Below are positions 1 through 6,222 of a stretch of 7,875 bases of DNA, one piece after another. Source of the DNA: Clostridiales bacterium (GTDB taxonomy: Bacteria > Bacillota > Clostridia > Lachnospirales > Lachnospiraceae); the NCBI GenBank assembly GCA_019420425.1, contig JAHZHG010000115.1, positions 1-7,875 of the forward strand, given 5' to 3'. The position numbers and the translations under genes are program-made. Every line of letters begins with the position of its first letter. Positions within the stretch are counted from its first letter, which is position 1. Under the pieces are notes generated by a model that did not search any database, was not told where the DNA came from, and saw nothing but the letters and a program-made list of their open reading frames with translations.

Positions 1-28
1 TTAGAAAATAAAAATCCCTTCTTCTTAA

Positions 29-244
29 TTTGTCCTTGACAAGGGGTACACTTTAGAGCAAAAGCTGGTGGAACAGATCTGTAAAAAGCTCCGCAAGGGA
101 AAATCTGCCGAAACGATTGCCGAAGAGCTGGACGAAGCGTACGATACGGTAAAGCGTATCGTGGACGCGGCCCGGGCCTGTGCGCCGGAGTATGACTGCG
201 ACGCTGTTTATCAGGAGTTAAAGGGGAAGGGAAAAATTTGCTGA
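29..244 (+). pseudogene. C-terminal remnant of an Rpn/PD-(D/E)XK nuclease 'transposase' family protein
   Basis: The only coding-like stretch upstream of the operon. It reads in one frame from about base 29 to a TGA at 242-244 and gives roughly 70 residues containing the segments KLVEQICKKLRKGKSAETIA and APEYDCDAVYQEL. From memory this matches the helical C-terminal tail (LVCKKLxKGKSxExIAEEL, then a second helix ending DxxxIYxEL) of the PD-(D/E)XK/Rpn recombination-promoting nuclease proteins that are abundant in Lachnospiraceae. A TAA at 26-28 in the same frame blocks any upstream extension. The other two frames also hit stops by base 39, and there is no ATG with a ribosome binding site. The nuclease domain is therefore absent, and the piece is a decayed tail or the end of a frameshifted gene that begins before the window. 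Family assignment is moderate; the pseudogene call is fairly safe within the visible bases. Confidence 0.55.
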
Positions 245-251
245 AAAAAGT

Positions 252-278
252 TTGACAATTTCCCCGGTATGCTATAAT
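252..278 (+). promoter_or_regulatory. Sigma-A promoter of the cobalamin operon
   Basis: A perfect -35 box TTGACA (252-257) and a perfect -10 box TATAAT (273-278) are separated by 15 bp. The -10 is preceded by TG at 270-271, making an extended -10 (TGcTATAAT) that would compensate for the short spacer. Transcription would start near 284-287, just before the first strand of the riboswitch P1 helix. It lies right after the upstream remnant's stop codon and points into the riboswitch, so it is the evident promoter for the whole operon. The start site is inferred. Confidence 0.85.
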
Positions 279-293
279 ATATTTTAAAATGTG

Positions 294-461
294 TTGTAAG
301 TGCCGGCCATATTTTATGCATATGGAAGGGTAAAAGGAAAACAGGTGAAAGGCCTGTGCTGTCCCGCAACTGTAAACAGGGAGCGGCTGCTCATGATCCC
401 ACTGGAAAACCGGGAAGGGGAGCGGACGCGTTGATCTGTGAGCCAGGAAGCCTGCTTATGA
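294..461 (+). ncRNA. Cobalamin riboswitch aptamer
   Basis: The conserved blocks of the cobalamin aptamer are present in the right order. A hairpin ACAGG/CCTGT (341-345 with 353-357) is followed by CCCGCAACTGTAA (363-375), CCACTGG (about 399-405), CGGGAAGG (about 411-418) and the B12 box GTGAGCCAGGAAGCCTGC (438-455). P1 can be drawn as 294-300 with 455-461 (seven pairs, two G-U). The aptamer senses a cobalamin, probably adenosylcobalamin, although the selectivity subclass cannot be settled by eye. It sits between the promoter and the salvage operon, and directly supports a corrinoid function for all downstream genes. The last strand of the aptamer (447-459) is also the 5' arm of the first terminator, so aptamer and terminator are mutually exclusive folds. 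Confidence 0.96.
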
Positions 462-525
462 CTTATTATCATGTGTCACGATGGATGACAGGATAGTAGA
501 TAGAGATAAGCAAGGCTTCTTTTTT
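447..525 (+). terminator. First riboswitch terminator, overlapping the B12 box
   Basis: Bases 447-459 pair with 506-519 in a 13-bp helix (single bulged A at 512), immediately followed by six T residues at 520-525. The intervening loop contains its own hairpin, TGTCA/TGACA around 474-490. This has the form of an intrinsic terminator in the riboswitch expression platform. Its 5' arm consists of the 3' part of the B12 box plus the 3' strand of P1, so the hairpin can form only when the aptamer is open. The helix and T-run are read directly; function as a terminator is inferred. Confidence 0.75.
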
Positions 526-544
526 ATTACAGACAATATTATAA

Positions 545-559
545 AGGGAGGCTTTCCCT
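545..559 (+). promoter_or_regulatory. Small hairpin and alternative partner of the B12 box
   Basis: AGGGA (545-549) pairs with TCCCT (555-559) around the loop GGCTT. The overlapping segment 549-557 can instead pair with 446-453 of the B12 box (eight pairs, one bulged T). It could be part of an antiterminator or an alternative fold linking the two terminators. The pairings are visible; the regulatory role is speculative. Confidence 0.35.
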
Positions 560-563
560 CAAT

Positions 564-606
564 ATACAAAATCCTGTTTCTGTGCGAGACAGGATTTTTT
601 GTATGA
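564..606 (+). terminator. Second intrinsic terminator in the riboswitch leader
   Basis: Bases 568-580 pair with 586-598 (13 pairs, one G-U) around the 5-nt loop TGTGC, with a T6 run at 595-600 on the descending arm. The helix can be extended through 564-567 with 601-604 by bulging two T. Because the A-tract before and the T-tract after are symmetrical, it may also terminate transcription from the opposite strand. It lies about 40 nt after the first terminator and before the operon, so every transcript that passes the riboswitch must also pass it. Confidence 0.8.
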
Positions 607-622
607 TAAAAAATCCGGGGAT

Positions 623-717
623 CGCAGAGCCTGCTCCGGCGAAGCAAGGGCGCTCTGCGCTAAGGAAAATAGCCGCTGTCGCGGCCACGCTCCGGCGTGA
701 ACTGTGCCTCCGGCACA
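623..717 (+). repeat. Four consecutive hairpins in the operon leader
   Basis: Four stem-loops lie in a row between the second terminator and the first gene: 623-630 with 652-659 (perfect 8 bp, with an inner TGCT/AGCA stem); 672-676 with 681-685 (perfect 5 bp, loop TGTC); 686-690 with 695-699 (perfect 5 bp, loop TCCG); and 703-708 with 712-717 (perfect 6 bp, loop TCC). The second and third abut exactly. A CTCCGGC-like core recurs in three of them. No open reading frame of interest lies here. It may be a decayed palindromic intergenic repeat or a structured 5' leader that affects mRNA stability or translation. Confidence 0.6.
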
Positions 718-760
718 TGCTTTGTATGTCGTAAAACGGCTCTATGGAGGGAAAATACAA

Positions 761-1786
761 ATGGAACAAAAGAAAGGCTACTGCTTTACCGCAATTGTAG
801 GGCAGGAGGAGATGAAAACCGCGTTAATTCTGAATGTAATCAACCCGAATCTGGGCGGAGTCCTGATCCGCGGGGAGAAGGGGACGGCAAAATCCACGGC
901 TGTCCGTGCGCTGGCGGAGCTGCTGCCTCTGCGCGCTCAGGTGAAGGGCTGTCGGTTTGGCTGTGATCCGCAGGATGAAGCCCATATGTGCGACGAGTGC
1001 CGGGAACGCCTGGCAAAGGGGGAGAAGCCGGAGACGGTTTATCGCCCCATGCAGGTGATCGATCTGCCGGTGAGCGCGATGGAGGACCGTGTGGTGGGGA
1101 CGCTGGATATGGAGTATGCCATAAAGACGGGGGAAAAGAAGTTTGAAACCGGTATTCTGGCCCGGGCTAACCGGAATATTCTCTATGTGGATGAGGTCAA
1201 TCTGCTGGACGATCACGTCGTAGACGTGCTGCTGGACTCGGCGGCTATGGGCGTGAATACCGTGGAACGGGAGGGCGTTTCCTATTCCCATCCGGCAGCC
1301 TTTATCCTGGTGGGGACGATGAATCCGGAGGAGGGGGATCTGCGCCCGCAGCTGATCGACCGGTTCGGCCTTTCCGTAATGATTGAGGGAGAACGCGACG
1401 TGGAACGGCGGGTGGAGGTGCTGGAAAACCGCCTGAGCTATGAAAACAATCCGGAGGCGTTCTTTAGCGAATATGAGCCAAAGCAGGAGGCTCTTCGGCA
1501 GCAGATAGCGGCAGCCCAGGAATGCTTGCCCCGGGTAACCTATTCCCGGGCAATGATGGAGCAGATCGCAAAGATCTGCATTGCCCTGGATGTGGACGGG
1601 CACCGGGCGGATATTGTGATGCTGAAAACGGCAGTTACCCTGGCGGCCTATCACGGAAAAGAACAGGTGGAGAAGGAGGAGATCCTACAGGCCGCCAGAC
1701 TGGCGCTGCCCCATCGGATGAGAAGAAAGCCCTTTGAGGACACCGCGTTTGATCTGAGGGAAATCGACGCACTGCTTGACGCATAG
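761..1786 (+). CDS. Magnesium/cobalt chelatase subunit I-type AAA+ ATPase (ChlI/BchI family)
   Basis: This 341-residue protein is the usual length for ChlI/BchI, the hexameric AAA+ motor that, with a ChlD-type subunit, powers metal insertion by a ChlH/CobN-type chelatase. Visible motifs are Walker A GEKGTAKST (38-46), Walker B LYVDEVNLL (141-149), sensor-1 Asn in VGTMNPEEG (N178), and the arginine-finger segment RPQLIDRF (185-192). The family's C-terminal ALPHRMRRKPFE motif is present around 315-327. Four cysteines (C64, C68, C77, C80) in an insert after Walker A resemble a metal site and recur in many clostridial and archaeal homologues. Start 761 is chosen over an in-frame upstream GTG at 704 because GGAGGG (746-751) lies nine bases before it and the family N-terminus (IVGQEEMKTALIL) begins at residue 12. 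It is the first gene after the riboswitch. B12-regulated ChlI/ChlD proteins have been proposed as cobaltochelatase subunits, but no CobN/ChlH or ChlD partner is in the window, so the client enzyme is unknown. Confidence 0.9.
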   Translation: MEQKKGYCFTAIVGQEEMKTALILNVINPNLGGVLIRGEKGTAKSTAVRALAELLPLRAQVKGCRFGCDPQDEAHMCDECRERLAKGEKPETVYRPMQVIDLPVSAMEDRVVGTLDMEYAIKTGEKKFETGILARANRNILYVDEVNLLDDHVVDVLLDSAAMGVNTVEREGVSYSHPAAFILVGTMNPEEGDLRPQLIDRFGLSVMIEGERDVERRVEVLENRLSYENNPEAFFSEYEPKQEALRQQIAAAQECLPRVTYSRAMMEQIAKICIALDVDGHRADIVMLKTAVTLAAYHGKEQVEKEEILQAARLALPHRMRRKPFEDTAFDLREIDALLDA

Positions 1787-1800
1787 CAGGGAAGGGGTAT

Positions 1801-1816
1801 GGGAGGAAACAGGATG
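1801..1816 (+). promoter_or_regulatory. Ribosome binding site deciding the permease start
   Basis: GGGAGG at 1801-1806 stands seven bases before ATG 1814. A second in-frame ATG at 1799 would place this site inside the coding region and has a weaker purine-rich sequence ahead of it. The 1814 start also leaves a normal N-terminus for the family (a short charged stretch, then the first membrane helix). Confidence 0.7.
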
Positions 1817-2848
1817 AATACGGCGACAGAGAAAAAATGGCGTCTGAGAGGCCATGCGCTTTTATTTGCCCTTCTGGCGGGAGGGCTTCTGCTGATCTTT
1901 TTGCTGAACGTGGGAATAGGCTCGGCGGATATTTCGGTAAAGGATATTTTCCAGATTTTATTCGGGGATGCAGATACCATGGACAGCAAATATCTGATTA
2001 TCCGGAAAATCCGGCTGCCCAGGGCGCTGGCCTCCATCGCAGGCGGAGCCGCCCTGGCTATTGCAGGCTTTCTGCTGCAGACCTTTTTTGCCAATCCGAT
2101 TGTTGAGCCATATGTGCTGGGCGTATCCTCCGGATCCTCTCTGTTTGTGGGACTGGTTTTTCTGGGTGGGTTCACCTTTGGGGCAAAAAAAATCACGCCG
2201 ATGTTTCTGTTTGCCGGCGCGTTTGCCGGGGCCATGCTGGTGATGGCGATCGTGATTGTGGCGGCGAGGAAGGTAAAGAGCATCATTACGCTGCTGATTA
2301 TCGGTATGATGGCCGGCTATGTGTGCAGCGCGGCCACCAGCATTCTGACTGCCTTTGCGGAAAAGGAAAACATAAAGACGTTTACCATGTGGACAATGGG
2401 AAGCTTTGCCGGGTTTACCTGGGGACAGGTCGGACTTTTGTATGCAATTGTCCTGCCGATGATCCTGCTGGCCTTTTCCCTGGCAAAGCCGCTGAATGCG
2501 CTGAATATGGGCGATAAATATGCGGACAGCATGGGGATCAACGTAAAAATGGTGCGCTATGCGCTGATTGTGATTTCCAGCATCCTGACGGCGGCGACCA
2601 CGGCTTTTGCCGGGCCGATTTCGTTTATCGGACTGGCTGTGCCCCATATCTGCCGGATTATCTTCCACACATCGGACAGCCGGCTTCTGGTCCCGGCGGC
2701 CGCGCTGGGCGGCGGGCTGATGGCGGGAATCTGCGACTTTACGGCCAGGAATATTTTATCTCCGATAGAGCTTCCGCTGGGAGCGATCACGGCGATTATC
2801 GGAGCGCCCATTGTGGTGTATCTGCTGACCAAGCGGGGAGAGATTTAG
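1814..2848 (+). CDS. btuC: Corrinoid ABC transporter permease (BtuC-like, FecCD family)
   Basis: A 344-residue polytopic membrane protein of FecCD/BtuC type, the size typical for the family's ten-helix subunit. A first hydrophobic helix follows a short basic N-terminus. The family block RKIRLPRALASIAGGAALAI, followed by GFLLQTFFANPIVEPYVLG, marks the region after helix 1, and GPISFIGLAVPHICRII near the C-terminus is the cytoplasmic coupling region that contacts the ATPase. It would form the homodimeric channel importing the ligand delivered by the binding protein at 6219-7397. It begins 27 nt after the chelatase gene, and its stop codon lies within the ribosome binding site of the ATPase gene. 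Cobalamin or another corrinoid is the inferred substrate, from the riboswitch and CbiZ. By sequence alone, FecCD permeases for haem or ferric siderophores look the same. Confidence 0.9.
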   Translation: MNTATEKKWRLRGHALLFALLAGGLLLIFLLNVGIGSADISVKDIFQILFGDADTMDSKYLIIRKIRLPRALASIAGGAALAIAGFLLQTFFANPIVEPYVLGVSSGSSLFVGLVFLGGFTFGAKKITPMFLFAGAFAGAMLVMAIVIVAARKVKSIITLLIIGMMAGYVCSAATSILTAFAEKENIKTFTMWTMGSFAGFTWGQVGLLYAIVLPMILLAFSLAKPLNALNMGDKYADSMGINVKMVRYALIVISSILTAATTAFAGPISFIGLAVPHICRIIFHTSDSRLLVPAAALGGGLMAGICDFTARNILSPIELPLGAITAIIGAPIVVYLLTKRGEI

Positions 2849-2858
2849 GAGGACGCGT

Positions 2859-4067
2859 ATGGAAACGATTCTTAGCACGGACCATTTGAATGTGGGATAT
2901 GACAAAAAAGTAGTGATTGAAGGGGTAGACATACAGGCCCTGAAGGGGCAGACGATCTGTCTGATCGGCCCAAACGGGGCAGGAAAATCCACAATTCTCC
3001 GGACGCTGACCGGGATGCTTGCGCCTGTGGACGGCTGCGTGTATATCGGACAGGAGGATGTCCGGAAAATAAAATCCACCGACAAGGCAAAGCAGCTGGC
3101 GGTGGTGCTGACCGAAAAGCTGAATCTGAATATGACAAAGGCCTATGAGGTGGCGGCTATGGGCAGGACGCCCTACACCGGTTTTTTCGGAAGGCTTTCG
3201 GCGGAGGATAAAGCGGTCGTCGAGCGCTGTTTAAAAACGGTGGGCGCCTGGGAATTAAAGGATCGGGAATACCCCAGCCTGAGCGACGGGGAAAAACAGA
3301 AGATTCTCATTGCCCGCGCCCTGGCCCAGGAGCCGGAGCTGATCGTACTGGATGAGCCGACCAGCCATCTGGATATTAAGCACAAAATTGAGGTGGTGCG
3401 GATTTTGAACCGTCTGGCCCTGGAGACGGGGCTGACAGTCATCCTGGCTTTACACGACATTGACATCGCGGTAAAGTTCTGCCAGACGGTATTGCTGGTT
3501 AAGGAGGGAAGGATCGTCGCGCAGGGGCGGCCTGAGGATATTATCGCGCGGGATACGGTGGGAAAGCTGTACGACATCAGCGGCGCGTTTTATGATTCTA
3601 TTCTGGGCAGCGTGGAAATCTGCAATGATGCAAAACCGGAAATTTTTGTGGCGGCCGGAGCGGGCAGCGGAATACCGGTGTACCGGCTGATTTCCCGAAT
3701 GGGTCTGGGCATCGCTACGGGGATACTGACGGAGAATGATATTGATTATTCGGTTGCCTCAGCGATGCGCCTGACCACAGTGGCCGGGCCGAGCTTTGAG
3801 CCGATCATCGGGGAAAAGGTAAAGGAGGCTGGGCAGTGGATGGCAAAATGCCGTCTGCTGGTCGATACGGGCTTTCCGCTGGGAAGAGAAAACCAGGAAA
3901 ATATCGGGCTTTTGCAAAAGGCAGCCGGCCAGGGCAGAAGGATTCTCTGCCTGAGAGAAAAGGAAGAGAGCGAAAGGCTGTATGGAGTCAGGGAGAATGT
4001 CTGTGTCCTGCCGTCGATGGGCGGACTCATGGATGCGCTGGCGGCCGGGCCGCAGGGAGGAAAATAA
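2859..4067 (+). CDS. btuD: Corrinoid ABC transporter ATPase (BtuD-like) with a fused C-terminal domain
   Basis: 402 residues, about 145 longer than a standard FecE/BtuD ATPase. Residues 1-250 form the ABC domain: Walker A GPNGAGKST (37-45), signature LSDGEKQK (141-148), Walker B LIVLDEP (161-167) and switch His H199. The Q-loop position reads VVLTEK (82-87), with Thr-Glu where Gln is usual. The signature variant LSDGE, and probably the Q-loop change, occur elsewhere in this subfamily. Residues about 255-402 are an additional domain starting EIFVAAGAGSGIPVYRLISR, with a glycine-rich nucleotide-fold look, followed by several alternating strands and helices. Archaeal BtuD proteins of about 400 residues carry a similar extension, which favours a cobalamin assignment. 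Its function is unknown to me. ATP hydrolysis here would drive the permease encoded just upstream. ATG 2859 follows AGGAGG (2847-2852), which overlaps the permease stop. The TAA stop shares one base with the next gene's ATG. Confidence 0.9.
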   Translation: METILSTDHLNVGYDKKVVIEGVDIQALKGQTICLIGPNGAGKSTILRTLTGMLAPVDGCVYIGQEDVRKIKSTDKAKQLAVVLTEKLNLNMTKAYEVAAMGRTPYTGFFGRLSAEDKAVVERCLKTVGAWELKDREYPSLSDGEKQKILIARALAQEPELIVLDEPTSHLDIKHKIEVVRILNRLALETGLTVILALHDIDIAVKFCQTVLLVKEGRIVAQGRPEDIIARDTVGKLYDISGAFYDSILGSVEICNDAKPEIFVAAGAGSGIPVYRLISRMGLGIATGILTENDIDYSVASAMRLTTVAGPSFEPIIGEKVKEAGQWMAKCRLLVDTGFPLGRENQENIGLLQKAAGQGRRILCLREKEESERLYGVRENVCVLPSMGGLMDALAAGPQGGK

Positions 4068-5215
4068 TGCAGATCTATACGTTACCAGGAAATGACCGGG
4101 TATATCGCTACAATGAGGCGGTAGTCGTGCTCTTCGGCGGAAAACGGAACGTGCTGAGCACCGCCGGGCACAACGGGGGCTATCAGGAGGGCCTGACGGC
4201 AGTGTTCAACCATCAGTCCGGCTACAATTACTGCAAGCATCCGGAGGATGCGCCCATGCCCTACGAGGAGTACGTGCGGGATCTGGTGGAGCATAAGCTG
4301 GGCCTGTCTATGGAGACCTCGGCGGGCATGGCCACAATTGTATCCATGGAAAATGTGTGCATTGAGACGGAAAGCTACCGGGATCTGACGGTGACGGCCA
4401 TTGCCACAGCCAGCCTGGAGGTGAACGGCGGGCGGGTCTGCGACCCGGCGCAGTACTACGAGGAAAAGGGAAAATCGGTAAACGTCAAACCAGGTACAAT
4501 CAACATCATGCTCCATGTCAATGCAGACATGAGTCCCGGCTGCATGACCAGGGCTATAGTCACGCTGACCGAGGCCAAGACAGCCGCGATTCAGGAGCTG
4601 TTGGGCAGCAGTCTGTACAGCAGCGGAATTGCCACCGGGTCAGGCTCAGACAGCGTAATTGTCATTTCCAATGCAGAATCCGATTATCACGTGACCTATG
4701 CGGGAAAGCACGGCAAGCTGGGGGAAATGATCGGAATTACGGTAAAGACCGCAGTAAAAAAGGCGCTGGACAGGCATATGCATCTGACGCCCCAGAGCCA
4801 GCACAGCATGGAAAAGCGGACCTTTCGGTATGGCCTGACAAAGGAGACATACTGGGATACCTACATCGCCGGACAAAAGGCAGCGGTGCATAAGGCAGAC
4901 TTTGTCCATCGCCTGGAGCTGCTGGACAGAGACGGGCACATGGTGGCGTTGACCTCACTGTTCATCCATCTGCTGGATCAGCTGGAGTGGGGAATGCTCT
5001 CCGGCGAAGAGGCGAAAGCCGCGGCAGACACATTGCTCCGGGCGATGGCTGACTATATGGGAATTGAGGAAAACCGGCAGGAAGACGAGAACGGGCAGAA
5101 AACTGCCCTTCAGGAAATGACCGGTCATTTTGCCCGGCTCATGGCTGCGGCCGGAGAGCAGTATAAGGCAGAAGCAAACGGCCGTAAAGGGGAAAACGGC
5201 CCGGCAAGAGGATGA
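4067..5215 (+). CDS. cbiZ: Adenosylcobinamide amidohydrolase CbiZ with a C-terminal extension
   Basis: CbiZ hydrolyses the amide bond joining the aminopropanol arm of adenosylcobinamide (or a pseudocobalamin) to the corrin ring, giving cobyric acid for rebuilding into the cobamide the cell can use. Residues about 15-243 carry the family pattern: VVVLFGGKRNVLSTAG near the N-terminus, TVTAIATASLEVNGGRV, GTINIMLHVNADMS (153-166), TEAKTAAIQEL (168-178) and ATGSGSDS (189-196). The protein has 382 residues, whereas CbiZ alone is roughly 220-240. Residues about 250-382 are a mostly helical extension (KETYWDTYIAGQKAAVHKAD onwards) that I do not recognise; its last ~40 residues are charged and low in complexity. 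The start at 4067 is preceded by AGGGAGG (4054-4060) and overlaps the ATPase stop as TAATG. The frame is open farther upstream, but that stretch is a shadow of the ATPase gene. Its place between importer genes fits corrinoid salvage. Confidence 0.92.
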   Translation: MQIYTLPGNDRVYRYNEAVVVLFGGKRNVLSTAGHNGGYQEGLTAVFNHQSGYNYCKHPEDAPMPYEEYVRDLVEHKLGLSMETSAGMATIVSMENVCIETESYRDLTVTAIATASLEVNGGRVCDPAQYYEEKGKSVNVKPGTINIMLHVNADMSPGCMTRAIVTLTEAKTAAIQELLGSSLYSSGIATGSGSDSVIVISNAESDYHVTYAGKHGKLGEMIGITVKTAVKKALDRHMHLTPQSQHSMEKRTFRYGLTKETYWDTYIAGQKAAVHKADFVHRLELLDRDGHMVALTSLFIHLLDQLEWGMLSGEEAKAAADTLLRAMADYMGIEENRQEDENGQKTALQEMTGHFARLMAAAGEQYKAEANGRKGENGPARG

Positions 5216-6222
5216 GCGCAAAGCGCCGCCTTCTGGTTCTGTGGCTGACGGGCCGGTGTAATCTGCGCTGCAGGTACTGCTATGCGGCGGACGGCCCGGC
5301 CGCAGATATGGACATGGATACGGCGGTAAAGGCAATCGGGCTGATGGGGGAGCATCCGTTTAAGCTGCAGTTCGCCGGCGGGGAGCCGCTTTTAAACCTT
5401 CCCCTCCTGGAAGAAATCCTGGAATACATCCGGAAAAACAAGCCCCGGGCAGCCTGCTCCATCCAGACCAACGGAACGCTGCTGGACGACAGGGCGGCCA
5501 GGCTGCTTGAGCAGAACCGGGTCGCCGTAGGCGTAAGCCTGGACGGGAAGCCGGAAATCAACGAGCGCCTGCGGGGAAAAACAGGAAAGGCGGTGGAAGG
5601 AATCCGTCTCCTGGGCGAACACGGAATGATGGTAAATCTAAACACCGTAGTAACCGCGGAAAACGCGGAACACCTGGCAGATATGGTAGATATGGCCATA
5701 TACCTGGGCAATGTGGGCGGAATCGGCCTGGATTTATTGCGCTGCGCAGGAAGAGCCAGGGAGGGCGGCGCCGTCCGGGCCTCAGCGGAAGCTCTGCAAA
5801 AGGGACTTCTGGACCTGAAAACACGTCTGGATACCGTAAACCGCCTTCTTCCCCGCCCGCTGATCGTCCGGGAATTTGAAAAGGCAAAATACTATCTGGC
5901 GGCAGAGCAGCCCTGCATGGATTACTGCTACGCCGCCCAGGGAAATTCATTTGTTGTACTGCCCGGAGGGGACTGTTATCCCTGCGGGAGCCTGGCGGGA
6001 CAGCCCCAGTACAGCATGGGAAACGTTCATTCTACAGTCCGGCCGCTTCGGATTGACTGTACAAGACCGGAAAAATGCAGAACATGCATTTATCGGAGGG
6101 TATGCAGCGGAGGGTGTCCGTCCAGAGGGCTTTTGTGCGGGGGATTTGACGAACTGGACTGTTTGATGAAAAAAATAACATTTCAATTTGCAGAGGATGC
6201 AAAAAAGGAGGAAAACCAATGA
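5212..6222 (+). CDS. Radical SAM/SPASM domain enzyme of unknown function
   Basis: This 336-residue radical SAM protein has the [4Fe-4S]-SAM motif TGRCNLRCRYCYA (C16, C20, C23) and the GGEP SAM-binding motif at 56-59. A C-terminal SPASM-type cysteine set follows: C235, C239, C255, C258, C283, then Cx2Cx5Cx3C (C289, C292, C298, C302), C309 and C317, enough for two auxiliary Fe-S clusters. SPASM enzymes mature peptides or proteins (e.g. anaerobic sulfatase-maturing enzymes, sactipeptide synthases), and tetrapyrrole enzymes of the NirJ/AhbC/AhbD type share the architecture. No small cysteine-rich precursor peptide is visible nearby, which weakens the peptide-maturase reading. The ATG overlaps the cbiZ stop by four bases (ATGA), and the gene's own stop overlaps the next gene the same way, so it is firmly part of the B12-controlled operon. 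A role in modifying an imported corrinoid or other tetrapyrrole is an inference from neighbourhood only. Confidence 0.88.
   Translation: MSAKRRLLVLWLTGRCNLRCRYCYAADGPAADMDMDTAVKAIGLMGEHPFKLQFAGGEPLLNLPLLEEILEYIRKNKPRAACSIQTNGTLLDDRAARLLEQNRVAVGVSLDGKPEINERLRGKTGKAVEGIRLLGEHGMMVNLNTVVTAENAEHLADMVDMAIYLGNVGGIGLDLLRCAGRAREGGAVRASAEALQKGLLDLKTRLDTVNRLLPRPLIVREFEKAKYYLAAEQPCMDYCYAAQGNSFVVLPGGDCYPCGSLAGQPQYSMGNVHSTVRPLRIDCTRPEKCRTCIYRRVCSGGCPSRGLLCGGFDELDCLMKKITFQFAEDAKKEENQ

Noticed and set aside
543..560. Purine-rich AAAGGGAGG as a ribosome binding site for a leader peptide
   Set aside because: No ATG, GTG or TTG start codon follows at a suitable distance, and the bases are better explained by the small hairpin at 545-559.
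602..607. TATGAT as the -10 of an internal promoter after the second terminator
   Set aside because: There is no acceptable -35 box at the proper distance; the corresponding position lies within the terminator hairpin.
704..760. Upstream GTG start for the chelatase ATPase
   Set aside because: It would place the gene's start inside the leader hairpin at 703-717 and add residues not seen in the family; ATG 761 has the better ribosome binding site.
824..1654. A 276-residue open frame on the minus strand within the chelatase gene
   Set aside because: It is fully antisense to a gene with clear AAA+ motifs, has a biased composition (many His, Arg and Gln) and matches no family I recognise. It is a shadow frame caused by GC-rich codon usage.
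1958..2668. A 236-residue minus-strand open frame inside the permease gene
   Set aside because: It is antisense to the FecCD coding region, with repetitive His/Gln-rich sequence and no ribosome binding site. It is a shadow.
3836..4066. Possible longer N-terminus of CbiZ starting at 3836
   Set aside because: This stretch is the ATPase gene read in another frame. The CbiZ family pattern starts only after 4067, which has its own well-spaced ribosome binding site.
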